64,000 bases of DNA from CADEFX01 sp963840425 (GCA_963840425.1 CAWIYZ010000026.1:1-64000), one strand, 5' to 3'. Shown: positions 1-8,004, numbered from the stretch's first letter. Numbers and translations are program-made. The notes: generated from the letters alone by a model not told the origin.

Positions 1-480
1 TACTTCGCACTGCATTCCTTCATTGTGAGCGCCGCTGCAGATGGGGTATCGACCAGATTGAATGTCGCCACCACCAAGGCAGCACCCAAACATGACTTCG
101 GAAAATGCCGCACCGCAGCCTCCTTGGATGCAAACAGCCTGGCCAGCACGTGGCCAAGATTGCACTCTGAATACGGGAAGTCAGAAACTGGTATCAGGGA
201 CGTGCCGGATATCATGATGCGGACATTGCTGAGACGCGCCGGGCGGCCTGGTGCAAACTCCCCTGGAGGGGGCGTAAACAAGCTAGCGGCGCCCAGACGG
301 TGCCGTTTGGGAACAAGCGGAGTTCGAATTGCTCTTGCCCGCTGTCGACACCAAACATCGCCGCCAGGGCCTCGAATTTGCCCGTCCAAACTCAAACGCT
401 CATTCTGGCTACCTTGGGCTGGTCAGAGATTTCAAGTGTGTACGCAAATCCTGGAGGCTTAGGTGACATCGGCGCTCAGC
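1..480. other. No supported gene
   Basis: I see no convincing coding sequence here. Open frames exist on both strands but none has a ribosome binding site with a sensible protein. A short minus-strand stretch (about 390 down to 213) reads like ordinary protein (contains EQFELRLFPNGTVW) but has no start codon, so it may be a gene remnant. Confidence 0.4.
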
Positions 481-711
481 TTACTTGTCCGCCTTAGTCA
501 TCTTGTCCTGGCTCAGGCGCAGGACGTTCAACGGCAGAAGCAGAAGGTGCAGCGCAAGCACTGGCAGCAACCAGTTGAGTGCGCCGTAGAGGATGAAAGC
601 GACGTTGCTGAAGATGGCTACGGTCCGCAACCAACGCATATCGTGCATGGCGAAGGTCAGCAGCACCAATCCTGACGCGATAAAACCAGTGATCTCGGAT
701 GCAGTAATCAT
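481..711 (-). CDS. Small multi-pass inner-membrane protein
   Basis: Predicted 76-residue, very hydrophobic protein with about three membrane-spanning stretches (residues roughly 5-22, 28-45 and 47-64) and a charged tail ending DKMTKADK. I chose the ATG at 711 because GGAGGG lies 7 bases upstream; a longer frame starting at 741 lacks such a site. The layout (short helices joined by HDMRWLRTVAIFSN) resembles the small YgjV/CBU_0592-like membrane proteins, in which no enzymatic role is known. It stands alone, with a divergent small gene about 135 bp away. Function unknown; the coding call is fairly secure from the start site and composition. Confidence 0.7.
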   Translation of the reverse strand: MITASEITGFIASGLVLLTFAMHDMRWLRTVAIFSNVAFILYGALNWLLPVLALHLLLLPLNVLRLSQDKMTKADK

Positions 712-845
712 GGCCAAACCCTCCGGCCGACTGCGAGCCAAGAGCTTGTAGGGGGCTTAGCTGGAGGGCTGTTACCTGGGTAACAGTCACGGTGCCCGAC
801 CGGTGGTCAGCTTCGAGCTGTCAACCTGCACCGAGGAGCCCGGCC

Positions 846-1001
846 ATGCGTATCATCGAGATAGTAATGCTCGCCGTGATGGTGGTTGGCCCGGTGGGGC
901 TTGGCATCTTCCTTTCACTGCTGTTGACCGAGTGCGAGGAGGAGGCTCGCGGCATGGTGAAAGACGAGCGCCAACTGCATTACGGAAGCCAAGCGGAATG
1001 A
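846..1001 (+). CDS. Single-span small membrane protein
   Basis: A 51-residue protein with one N-terminal membrane helix (IEIVMLAVMVVGPVGLGIFL) followed by a short acidic, soluble tail (TECEEEARGMVKDERQ). GAGGAG sits 7 bases before the ATG, which fixes the start. Its TGA stop overlaps the ATG of the next frame (ATGA at 998-1001), suggesting translational coupling to a second small product. No family recognised; it could be a small membrane regulator or assembly factor, but nothing in the sequence says which. Confidence 0.55.
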   Translation: MRIIEIVMLAVMVVGPVGLGIFLSLLLTECEEEARGMVKDERQLHYGSQAE

Positions 1002-1234
1002 CGCTTGCCAAGCGCGTTCTGGGTTTGCTGATGCTGGCCTGTGCAACGGGCGCGCACGTCCGGTTGGATAGGTGCGTCGCCGCGCAGGAGTTCGGTAGAC
1101 TGCGCAACGCGGTGGTGCCACGCTCGTACAGCGGCGGTCTCATGGGAATACGTACGGGTCAGTTCGATTTCTGCGCCGGGGTACGCTTCCCACTCTTTGC
1201 CGAGTTTGCTTTGGGGGCGATGTTGATTTGGTAA
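998..1234 (+). CDS. Possible small secreted protein, coupled to the previous gene
   Basis: This 78-residue frame starts in an ATGA overlap with the upstream small membrane gene and begins with a signal-peptide-like segment (MTLAKRVLGLLMLACATG). The rest has no recognisable motif. Its last 76 bp overlap the convergent gene ending at 1159, which is better supported, so the 3' half may be only antisense of that gene. I keep it because of the coupled start, at low confidence. Confidence 0.3.
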   Translation: MTLAKRVLGLLMLACATGAHVRLDRCVAAQEFGRLRNAVVPRSYSGGLMGIRTGQFDFCAGVRFPLFAEFALGAMLIW

Positions 1235-1446
1235 AGACCACGAGAGTCTTCGCCGGTCGGATTGTGCGCTCGAGTACCGCCGGGCTTCGCCTTCAGGGCC
1301 TTCTTCGGCGAGTTCTTGCTCTCGACCGTCGTTCCATCACCCAGGGAAACGGCGACGTGCGCACTCGAGGGCCGCTTCTCCGCGGCAACCAAATTTGGAA
1401 AGCCCAGAATGCCGATCAGCCCAATGGCAAGGGCGAATGTCCGCAT
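1159..1446 (-). CDS. Small basic secreted protein
   Basis: A 95-residue protein starting at the ATG at 1446, with AGGAG 4-5 bases upstream. Residues 1-21 form a clear signal peptide (MRTFALAIGLIGILGFP...VAA, cleavage before EKRPSS). The mature part is short, lysine-rich and apparently disordered (KNSPKKALKAKPGGTRAH; C-terminal KSGKRTPAQKSN). No domain is recognised. A periplasmic or exported location is inferred from the signal peptide only. Confidence 0.6.
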   Translation of the reverse strand: MRTFALAIGLIGILGFPNLVAAEKRPSSAHVAVSLGDGTTVESKNSPKKALKAKPGGTRAHNPTGEDSRGLYQINIAPKANSAKSGKRTPAQKSN

Positions 1447-1697
1447 GTGCTCCTTCCCTTTTGAGTGGGCTGCCTTCGGCTCAAGGATAGCAGGATCCGT
1501 AAGCAGTTGTCGCATTAGGTGGGACTAAGGTTCAACTAGTCAGCAACAGCGTCGTGGCGGGGCCCACAGCTTGCGGCCTGCGGCTTTCGAGCCGCAGGGA
1601 CTTCGGGTACTATCGTCCGCAGGCGGTGCTGGTGATTTCTGCGCACCCGCACCGCCGCGACGGCTCTTTCTTACAAAGATCTTGATTGGAGAAGAGC

Positions 1698-2231
1698 ATG
1701 TTCAATCTGGAAAACTTCGTTGCCGATTGCCGATCGGCCGTTGAGGCCGACCCGACGCATTTGACGGTGCACGAGATCACGCGGCGGGCTTTCTCGGACC
1801 CAGCTTCCATCCTTGCCACGGTCGGTGAGCCGAAAAGCAGTGGCCTCGTTCCGATTTACTGTTCGAAGAACCTCACGATCGTCAACGTGATCTGGAAACC
1901 GGGCATGGCGGTCATGCCCCATAACCATTCCATGTGGGCGGTCATCGGGATTTACGGTGGGCGCGAGGACAACATTTTCTGGCGTCGGCTCAAGGACGAT
2001 CCGGAAAGCCGCATTGAAGCAGCTGGCGCCAAGGCGCTCTCGACTGGAGACGTGACACCGCTCGGCAAGGACATCATTCACTCGGTCATCAATCCGATTC
2101 AGAAGTTGACCGGTGCCATCCATATTTATGGTGGTGATTTCTTCGAGGCCGAACGCAGCGAGTGGGATGCGGAGCGCCTAACCGAGCACCCCTACGACAT
2201 GTCGAAGGTCAAGGCGCTGTTCGCCAGCTGA
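1698..2231 (+). CDS. Cupin / cysteine-dioxygenase-like metal protein
   Basis: The 177-residue product is a single-domain cupin of the predicted metal-dependent double-stranded beta-helix group (cysteine dioxygenase-like). The metal-binding first cupin motif is visible as PHNHSMWAVIGIYGG (His75, His77), and the second motif supplies His128 in GKDIIHSV. The family usually carries out Fe-dependent oxygenation of small thiols or acts as a sugar/amine cupin; the substrate cannot be told here. The ATG at 1698 has GGAG 6 bases upstream and is preferred over an upstream TTG at 1686. It is a single gene, convergent with the dioxygenase gene that follows. Confidence 0.75.
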   Translation: MFNLENFVADCRSAVEADPTHLTVHEITRRAFSDPASILATVGEPKSSGLVPIYCSKNLTIVNVIWKPGMAVMPHNHSMWAVIGIYGGREDNIFWRRLKDDPESRIEAAGAKALSTGDVTPLGKDIIHSVINPIQKLTGAIHIYGGDFFEAERSEWDAERLTEHPYDMSKVKALFAS

Positions 2232-2388
2232 ACGCTTCTCCCCAGCCGCGCCGTGGTACTGCTGGTGGATGATCAAGCGCCTGATCAACGGCCTGTTCGC
2301 AGATCCCCAGCGCATGTCATACCCGCCCAATGGGCCTGAAACGCTCGCCAAACAATGCGGGTCGACACTACTGCGGCGCGGACCGCGC

Positions 2389-3213
2389 TTAGAAGGGCTT
2401 GTCTCCGCAAATTGTCACGCGATGTCCATAGCGCTTAGCCGGATAATAGTCCCACAAGGCGTGGTGCTGGACACAGCGATTGTCCCAGAACGCGATCGAG
2501 TTTGGCTGCCACTTGAAGCGGCAATGCAGCTCCGGTGTCTCGATGTGCCGGTAGAGCATCTCAAGTACGGCGGCGCTCTCGTCCCGCTTCAGCTGCACGA
2601 TGCGAGTCGTGAAGCCGCGATTGACAAAGAGTAGCTTCTTGCCGGTCACCGGGTGCGTACGGATCACCGGATGCTCCGACCGCGGGAACACCTTGCCCTC
2701 GTCGTTCATTTCGTACCGGCCGCGGTAGACGTGTTCGCCGTCGTGAATTGCCGTCAATCCCTCGAGCATCTTTCGTACCGGCTCGGAGAGTGTCTCGTAG
2801 GCGCGGTACATATTGGCGAACATAGTGTCGCCACCACCGTCTGGCGGCACTGTGGTCAAGTAAAGGATCGAGCCCATCGGTGGCTCGGGATCGCACGACA
2901 CGTCCGAGTGCCATTCCTCCCCGGCTACGCGCTTGGAGTTCTCATCCGCCTTGATGACAAGGATCTCGGGGTGCTGCTCCAGCCCCTTGGGCGCGGCCGG
3001 GTGGATATGCAGCTTGCCGAACCGGCGGCCGAAGTCCTTCTGCTGGTCCACGGAGATCGTTTGATCACGGAAGAAGATCACAAGGTTCTCCGTCAACGCC
3101 TGGTGGATCTCCTCGTACTCCAGATTGCCCAGCGTTTTGGACAGGTCGACCTCGCGGATCTCGGCACCTATGTTGGGGGTGAGCTTGCGAACTTCGATTT
3201 TCTGGTAGCCCAT
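2389..3213 (-). CDS. TauD/TfdA-family 2-oxoglutarate-dependent dioxygenase
   Basis: Predicted 274-residue Fe(II)/2-oxoglutarate dioxygenase. The Fe ligands are visible: His102 and Asp104 in EEWHSDVSCD, and His250 in NRCVQHHALWDYYP, which aligns with His255 of E. coli TauD; Arg265 in RYGHRVTICGD is the 2-oxoglutarate-binding arginine. Length matches TauD (283 residues), and the C-terminal GDKPF is the same. Such enzymes hydroxylate sulfonates, phenoxyacetates or similar small acids, releasing the heteroatom group; the substrate is not deducible. The ATG at 3213 follows AGGA. It is monocistronic here, convergent with the cupin gene. Confidence 0.88.
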   Translation of the reverse strand: MGYQKIEVRKLTPNIGAEIREVDLSKTLGNLEYEEIHQALTENLVIFFRDQTISVDQQKDFGRRFGKLHIHPAAPKGLEQHPEILVIKADENSKRVAGEEWHSDVSCDPEPPMGSILYLTTVPPDGGGDTMFANMYRAYETLSEPVRKMLEGLTAIHDGEHVYRGRYEMNDEGKVFPRSEHPVIRTHPVTGKKLLFVNRGFTTRIVQLKRDESAAVLEMLYRHIETPELHCRFKWQPNSIAFWDNRCVQHHALWDYYPAKRYGHRVTICGDKPF

Positions 3214-3450
3214 TTCGTTTCCTCGCCTCCGAAAGCAGTGGCAAAGCTTAGGACAAATTCCGGCGCCACGAAAACACCGAAACCGACTTCGCGAGTGCGA
3301 ACGACGACGGCGCAGCGGAGAACGAATTAAGTAATCACGCAGGCTGACGACTCCGATGCTGGCACGGAAGGAATTTGGCTCCCGTCTTCGGGATTTAGCG
3401 CATTAGCGGACGGGGGTGAGAATTGTCGGAAGAGTTATTCGGGGTCTTCT

Positions 3451-3499
3451 CCCGACAACGTCATGGTTTGTGCTGATCGTGAGTTCTGACGTTGTCGGG
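3451..3499. repeat. 13-bp perfect inverted repeat
   Basis: CCCGACAACGTCA at 3451-3463 is repeated as its exact reverse complement at 3487-3499, separated by 23 bp. It lies in the intergenic region between the dioxygenase gene (minus) and a small secreted-protein remnant (plus). It could be a regulator binding site, an IS end or a cruciform; there is no T-tract. Confidence 0.75.
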
Positions 3500-3567
3500 C
3501 ACGTTGCCTTTGCTGGGTGCGTATAGCACGCAACAGGACGCAAATGCTCGACGACAGGAGAAGGGTC

Positions 3568-3724
3568 ATGTGCCGGCTTGCCTTGGCGGTGACCGGGATC
3601 GTTCTCGCCTACGCCCAGCCCGTCATTGCAGGAGCAGGCCCGCGTCGTTGGCCAGCGACGGGTCGAGTTGCGACTGATGATGGCCAAGCAGGAAGGGCCG
3701 GTACGACCGCGTGCATCCGTCTGA
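3568..3724 (+). pseudogene. Small secreted protein gene, apparently frameshifted
   Basis: The ATG at 3568 has AGGAGAAGG upstream and opens a typical signal peptide (MCRLALAVTGIVLAYAQPVIA). Immediately after it, around 3629, the sensible reading continues in the +1 frame as QEQARVVGQRRVELRLMMA and stops at 3722-3724. One missing base would restore a 52-residue exported protein with cleavage at VIA/QEQ. Read as it stands, the frame runs out of phase into the next gene. It may be a pseudogene or a sequence indel. Confidence 0.45.
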
Positions 3725-3749
3725 TCACCATCAGAACCCGGAGATGCGC

Positions 3750-4076
3750 ATGGTCTATCGCAAGGGCGAACTCACGAAAGCCCGCATCAATCGCGACTGG
3801 CCGCATCAACTGGCTTTGCCTGTAGCCGTCGCGACCGGCAAGACCTACACGATCCTCGACCGCTTCTGCCGGGGTTTGTCGGTTTGTCCCCGCCACCAGC
3901 ACTACTGGCGTGATGGTGTCGAGCACATCGCCTACTGCTTCCGCGAGCGCGCGGACGCCGAGTATGTCCAGGTGTATTTCGGTGGCGAGTTCGTCGACCC
4001 GGATGAGCTTGGGCACTGGTCGAGGTTGAACCGCCACCACCCTGGCACGGTTGCTGCCAGAGGGCAGCGCACCTAA
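3750..4076 (+). CDS. Conserved hypothetical protein, rhizobial type
   Basis: A 108-residue soluble protein beginning MVYRKGELTKARI. The ATG at 3750 is preceded by CCCGGAG with 6-base spacing; another ATG at 3744 falls inside that site. The pattern of YRKGEL...DWPHQLALP, FCRGLSVCPR and a late FGGEFVDPDEL is one I associate with small hypothetical proteins of Bradyrhizobium. The central region has a Cys pair (FCRGLSVC) and several aromatics. No function is known. It starts 26 bp after the frameshifted secreted-protein remnant on the same strand. Confidence 0.6.
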   Translation: MVYRKGELTKARINRDWPHQLALPVAVATGKTYTILDRFCRGLSVCPRHQHYWRDGVEHIAYCFRERADAEYVQVYFGGEFVDPDELGHWSRLNRHHPGTVAARGQRT

Positions 4077-4199
4077 ATCAGGGGTGCGCCAGCGGGTGTA
4101 TGTAGCTCTGATCAGACCACCGTTGCGCCGGATAAGGCTTGCGACACCAGCGTTGGGGAGAGCTGACTGGTTCTCTGAAGGCAGTCGAAAACATCTTGG

Positions 4200-4640
4200 G
4201 CGACGGCTTTTGATGACGCGACTGGCACGCGGATATCAACGACAAGACCGGCGTACTGGCACGTGGCGGGCCGGGTCGAGACAGGCAATGTCTTCGACCG
4301 CACTGGTGCCCCCAAGCCCGCCAAGCCGCTGGCCCCACCGAGGAGGCCATCTCCCCGCGCGACCGGCAAATCCCGGTCAGAGGCGAGCGCTTCCAGCACT
4401 TCGAGGATGACGGCGTGCTGACCAAGGCCGAGCTGGAGCGGCGCATTGCCAGCAAGGCTGACCCAATCGCCCAGGGCACGGTCAACGACGTGCTCAAACG
4501 TCTGCGCGGCGAGCTGGGGTTGAGACCACGTCCGAGCGGGTGGCCGCCCGAATGGTGTGGGCCGACTGGACTGAATCCTGGACAACCCGCCCGACGATGC
4601 GTCGATGTCATCTCCATGTCTGCCGCGACTGGAAACGCTG
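4200..4640 (+). other. Degenerate coding remnant, unrecognised
   Basis: Between about 4330 and 4530 the plus strand reads like real protein (ISPRDRQIPVRGERFQHFED, then VLTKAELERRIASK and VNDVLKRLRGEL), but it has no credible start and runs downstream into antisense of the DNA ligase remnant. Upstream, a different frame reads GRVETGNVFDRTGAPKPAK. This looks like a gene decayed by indels. I do not recognise the family. Confidence 0.3.
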
Positions 4641-4738
4641 ACGGCGGAGATGGTCGAGACGGGACGGGACGTTTCCGCGCGTGCGTCGTGGACGCCCTCT
4701 CGCGGGCAATGTATGCCACGGACCCGACACCATGCGCA

Positions 4739-5462
4739 TTACCGGCGCAACCGCTTGTAGGCTGCGTGGCGCAGGAGCCCGTCCCCGGTGGTGGCACGAT
4801 ACTCGATCTCGGCTTGATAGTGAGGTCGCACCCACATCGTCTTCGCATCGCGCACCGGCGTCGCGACCGGCGGCTTGTCGATGGCGAGCGGAGTGAGAAC
4901 CTGATGCAGCTCGCGCGCGACCTTGCGGCTGAAGCCGGTGCCGACCTGCTGACATAGACCAGGGACTTGGCCTGGCGTCGTGCCAGATGCAGGGCGGCAA
5001 CCGCGCTGCTAACCGCAAACGCCCTTTTCGTCGGCGTCGGCACTTGCCTTGTGGGAGCGACCATCGGGACCGGCTGGTCGAATGAGGGCGGTATTGCCGA
5101 GGTGCAGATAACCGACGTCGAAGCCGAGGCGCTGCTGCCGACCAGCAGCGGCCTCATTTGCGGGGGAATGAAATGAAGATAACCATGGGCGTGGCGGCCG
5201 TCAGCGCGGCCTTCCACTCCGCCTGATGTGCATGGATGCGATAGCCATCATGTTTGATCTCGCAGAGCCAGCGCTCGCCGGTCGGAACCACTGACTTGAG
5301 GGTGGGATTGCATGGCGCGATGAAGCCGGGAAACGGGCCGGGCCGCGCACCCAGCAGCATGCGGGCGGCAAACCGCACTGGCGAGCGGTGGGTCGCTGTG
5401 CGCTTGCGCTTGGCTGAGTGCTGTGGAGCCCGGTGAGTTGGCACTTCGGCGGTGACCCCCAC
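4739..5462 (-). pseudogene. ligD: Remnant of an ATP-dependent DNA ligase (LigD type)
   Basis: Both ends of a LigD-type DNA ligase are present but the middle is gone. The N-terminal part (about 5430-5200) reads RFAARMLLGARPGPFPGFIA and then EIKHDGYR, which is ligase motif I with the nucleotide-accepting lysine. The C-terminal part (about 4985-4739) reads ALHLARRQAKSLVYV, then in another frame QVGTGFSRKVARELHQVL and GDGLLRHAAYKRLRR before a TAA; this is the OB-fold end of the family. Roughly 150-200 bp of unrelated sequence joins them, so the catalytic core is deleted and there is one more frameshift near 4950. Such ligases repair double-strand breaks with Ku. A second fragment of the same N-terminus lies at 46893-47046. 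Confidence 0.7.
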
Positions 5463-5470
5463 AGGGTTTC

Positions 5471-6103
5471 TTATGCCTGGACCAAATTGTTGCGGATGGC
5501 GTAGCGCACCAATGCCGCTGTGGAGTCGAGGTCGAGCTTGTGCAGGATAGTGGCGCGGTGCGTCTCGACAGTTTTGATGCTGATGTTGAGCACGTTCGCG
5601 ATCTGCTTGTTGCTGTGACCCTCGGCGACCAACCGAACGATAGTCTGCTCGCGGTCAGTCAGGGGCTGCTTGACCCGGCTCCTTCTCGTCAGGAAGTTTT
5701 CCAGCAGGACCTGCGACGCCCTGTCCGTGAAGAAGGGCCTGTGCTCGGCCACCGCCTGGACGGCGGAAATCAACTGCTGCTGGGCGTCTGACTTCAGCAC
5801 GTAGCCACGCGCCCCAGCGTTGAACGACTGACGCAGCAGGTCCTCGTTGTCGTGCATGGTGAAGATGAGGACCTCGACGCTTGGTGCACGCTGTCGGATT
5901 TGGCGCGTGGCCTCGATGCCGCTGAGCACGGGCAGCGCATAGGCGAGGATGGCCACGTCAGGCTTGATGGCGATGGCCTTGGCAACGGCGTCTTTGCCGT
6001 CAGCAGCCTCAGCGACGACAGTCCAACCCGCATGACTTTCGATGATGCGTCGGACACCCGAGCGCACCACCGGATGATCGTCGGCGATCAGGATGCGGGT
6101 CAT
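5471..6103 (-). CDS. NarL/FixJ-family response regulator lacking the phospho-acceptor Asp
   Basis: A full-length 210-residue regulator: receiver domain (about 1-120) and LuxR-type helix-turn-helix (about 145-205, LTDREQTIVRLVAEGHSNKQ and IKTVETHRATIL). Receiver acidic residues Asp8/Asp9, the switch Thr (FTMHDNE) and the conserved Lys (YVLKSD) are all present, but the residue at the phosphorylation position, 54, is Ala: the strand reads KPDVAILAYALPVLSG where the family has ILDY. The codon is GCC where GAC would be expected, one base different. The protein therefore cannot be activated by phosphorylation in the usual way; it may act constitutively or through another signal, or be decaying. No histidine kinase lies nearby. 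No strong ribosome binding site precedes the ATG. Confidence 0.9.
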   Translation of the reverse strand: MTRILIADDHPVVRSGVRRIIESHAGWTVVAEAADGKDAVAKAIAIKPDVAILAYALPVLSGIEATRQIRQRAPSVEVLIFTMHDNEDLLRQSFNAGARGYVLKSDAQQQLISAVQAVAEHRPFFTDRASQVLLENFLTRRSRVKQPLTDREQTIVRLVAEGHSNKQIANVLNISIKTVETHRATILHKLDLDSTAALVRYAIRNNLVQA

Positions 6104-6270
6104 GGGTCGTCACGAAAATTTCGAAGCTTTGGCGCTAAGATCGACGCAGTCTCGGCTTGAACACGCCCTTGGTCCTGGCCAGGGCTCGTTTCCAGCGTCC
6201 CTCCCCCGTGACTGGAACGTGCCTTCAGGCATGGCGCGGCTCTGGTTCTTTCACTTACGAAGCCAGAGAA

Positions 6271-6525
6271 CTAGCCTTTTATCTTGCGCAACCAAGTCGC
6301 ACGACTTGAGCCGCACAATGCGGTCCCGGCTCCAGCTTTACCGCCGCCTTCGTCAAACATAAATTCCCGGTTGCCGAACGGCAGGGCGTCTCCATAAATC
6401 CTGAGCCGAAACGGTGCTTCGTCATCGTCCTCGGCAAATGCAATTTGCAATGTCAGGCCAGATACTGGGTCTTCAATGATCTGCTCGCGGATGGCGCACA
6501 CGCGCCCGTTCGGCTTGACCGCCAT
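6271..6525 (-). CDS. Conserved hypothetical protein (rhizobial)
   Basis: Predicted 84 residues starting MAVKPNGRVCAIREQ at 6525, with GGAG just upstream. The sequence LTLQIAFAEDDDEAPFRLRI followed by YGDALPFGNREFMFDEGG resembles short soluble proteins annotated as hypothetical in Bradyrhizobium; I know no function. It lies between the response regulator gene (same strand) and the LuxR fragment (opposite strand). Confidence 0.6.
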   Translation of the reverse strand: MAVKPNGRVCAIREQIIEDPVSGLTLQIAFAEDDDEAPFRLRIYGDALPFGNREFMFDEGGGKAGAGTALCGSSRATWLRKIKG

Positions 6526-6644
6526 GTTCTCCGTTCCCCATCTTTGCTGGGCAACATAACGCGCAGTGCGCCGAAGTGTTCCCACCCCTACCAAAGTCTA
6601 AATCACTCCAATGTGCCCGCTGGCCACCACCCTCGGAGGGCGAG

Positions 6645-6881
6645 TTGATCGCGGTCTTTCTGACCGATGCGCAGCCCGCCAAGCAGCTGCTGACGCCCCG
6701 CGAGCGCAGCGTCGTGCAATTGGTCGCCGAGGGGCACAGCAACAAGCAGATTGCCCAGGTGCTCAGCGTCAGCGTCAAAACTGTGGAGTCACACCGCGCT
6801 GCGATCATGCGCAAGCTTGAGCTGACCTCGTCAGCGGCTTTGGTGCGCTACGCCGTGCGCAACAAACTGATCGAGCCCTGA
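6645..6881 (+). pseudogene. Orphan LuxR-type DNA-binding domain (5'-truncated regulator)
   Basis: About 78 residues that are nearly all a LuxR/GerE helix-turn-helix: LLTPRERSVVQLVAEGHSNK, then VKTVESHRAAIMRKLEL and RYAVRNKLIEP. It closely matches the C-terminus of the response regulator at 5471-6103, with the order inverted on the opposite strand, so it is probably a truncated paralogue lacking the receiver domain. A TTG at 6645 has GGAGGG 4 bases upstream and could allow translation as a stand-alone binding domain, like small LuxR-only proteins; I favour a remnant. The 17 bp GGAGGGCGAGTTGATCG at 6635-6651 recur inverted at 7263-7279. Confidence 0.6.
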
Positions 6882-7140
6882 GCCGATTACGTTTCCACTG
6901 CCGTCCATGCGGACGACAGATTTCCTGCGGCACAAAAGTGCGTCGCGCGCCCGTCACGGGCAAGGCCATGAATTGGGCCTTCGAGGAGGCTTGGAATTCT
7001 CCTTGCTGCCCGCTACGGCAGTGATCAAGCTGCGGCTGAGCGCGCGCGTTTGAGGCTTGCCGAGTGCGTCCACCGCGTCACATCGGACGCCAGCATGGAT
7101 GTGAGCGAGATCAAGCGCAAAGCCCTCGACATGCTGCTCA

Positions 7141-7479
7141 TCATCGACAACATTTGACGGCGGACTTCCTCCCTCGTGTGACTACCGCTGCGGCGTGTAG
7201 GTACCGTTGGACTTCTTCTCCAGCCCGCGCGGTCGGGGCTGGTCCCGCCTCGGCACACCCGTCGATCAACTCGCCCTCCAATAACTGCAACAATTTGGCG
7301 CAGTCCATGGGTGGCCCGGCGGCGCGCAGATTTGCCACCTCCGCCAAGCGCAGCGCGTCGGCCAAATTGTATGCCGGGCCGACCACCAGCGCGCCAGCGG
7401 TCTCTAGGGTTTGGCGTATGTCCATGGCGATGAAGGGATCGTCCTCCACCACCAGGATAGGGACGCCCTCTAGTTTCAT
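7141..7479 (-). pseudogene. Truncated CheY-like receiver domain fused to foreign sequence
   Basis: The ATG at 7479 overlaps the TGA of the upstream gene (ATGA), a coupled start. Residues 1-52 are the first half of a receiver domain (MKLEGVPILVVEDDPFIAMD, with the acidic pair EDD, then LRLAEVANLRAA). The normal continuation with the phospho-acceptor Asp is missing; from about 7319 the frame runs into a 42-bp sequence that is also the start of the lipoprotein gene at 9840 (PPMDCAKLLQLL), then unrecognised sequence to a stop at 7141. This is a deletion or recombination junction, so the product cannot be a working regulator. Confidence 0.6.
7278..7319. repeat. 42-bp direct repeat, copy 1
   Basis: This 42-bp stretch is repeated at 9810-9851 in the same orientation with 40 of 42 positions identical. 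Copy 2 contains the start codon of a small lipoprotein gene on the minus strand; copy 1 is fused into the truncated receiver gene. Confidence 0.8.
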
Positions 7480-7679
7480 GGCGTCATCGCGCCCGGATCG
7501 GCCGCACGCGCTAGCTCCGCCGCAAGGCTCCTGGCTCGCTCCGCCAACCTCAGATATGAGGCGGCAATACTCAGGTACAGCGACTTCTCTTGCGGCCACC
7601 GTACGGTCAAAGCCAGCAATCGCGTTTCTTCCGCGCGATCCCGCCAATAGCACTCGTCCCTGTCGAGGTGATGGTCCAT
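7476..7679 (-). CDS. Small hypothetical helical protein
   Basis: Predicted 67 residues from the ATG at 7679 (MDHHLDRDECYWRDRAEETR); a longer frame begins at 7703. The layout (WRDRAEETRLLA, then SIAASYLRLAERARSLAAEL) is typical of short alpha-helical proteins often found beside response regulators in Bradyrhizobium. The stop codon overlaps the receiver start (ATGA), so the two were once an operon. Ribosome binding site weak. Function unknown. Confidence 0.5.
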   Translation of the reverse strand: MDHHLDRDECYWRDRAEETRLLALTVRWPQEKSLYLSIAASYLRLAERARSLAAELARAADPGAMTP

Positions 7680-7776
7680 TGCCCGTCTGCTTCCCCCATC
7701 CACCCCCTTGTCCCCGGCAACGAAACGCCATGGGGTCGGTTCGGTTCCTTACCGTGCAGCCGAAGGCAGTGTAGGC

Positions 7777-8004
7777 TTAGAAGTGCGGCGGCCCTCCGGC
7801 CGGTTCCGCCGATGCCGGACCGGTACCATCGCCAAACGCTAGGCGGCCGTCTCGGTATTTCCAAGTATGCTGTTGCCCGCACTCCTGACATAGGATGCTC
7901 ACCTCGTCATCGCGCCGCGTTGCGAGGTCTTGGCCTTCTGGCAGGGCTCCAACAGGAACGTCGCGCCCGCTGGTGGGGCACGTGAACACGATCATCACGC
8001 TCAT
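7777..8004 (-). CDS. Small protein with two Cys motifs (possible zinc ribbon)
   Basis: A 75-residue protein starting MSVMIVFTCPTSGRDVPVGA at 8004, with GGAG 7 bases upstream. Cys9 together with the later ILCQECGQQHTWKY supplies three cysteines and a histidine, the spacing expected of a small zinc ribbon. The C-terminus (DGTGPASAEPAGGPPHF) looks unstructured. Similar short proteins occur in rhizobia without known function. A role in nucleic acid or protein binding would be a guess. Confidence 0.55.
   Translation of the reverse strand: MSVMIVFTCPTSGRDVPVGALPEGQDLATRRDDEVSILCQECGQQHTWKYRDGRLAFGDGTGPASAEPAGGPPHF

Noticed and set aside
25..462. Plus-strand frame of 145 codons at the left edge
   Set aside because: Composition is Arg/Pro/Ser-rich with no ribosome binding site and no protein-like pattern.
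2269..2634. Plus-strand frame over the dioxygenase C-terminus
   Set aside because: It is antisense to a clearly coding TauD-type gene.
4078..5217. Long minus-strand frame rich in Arg and Ser
   Set aside because: Out of frame with the visible ligase pieces; low-complexity translation typical of GC-rich antisense.
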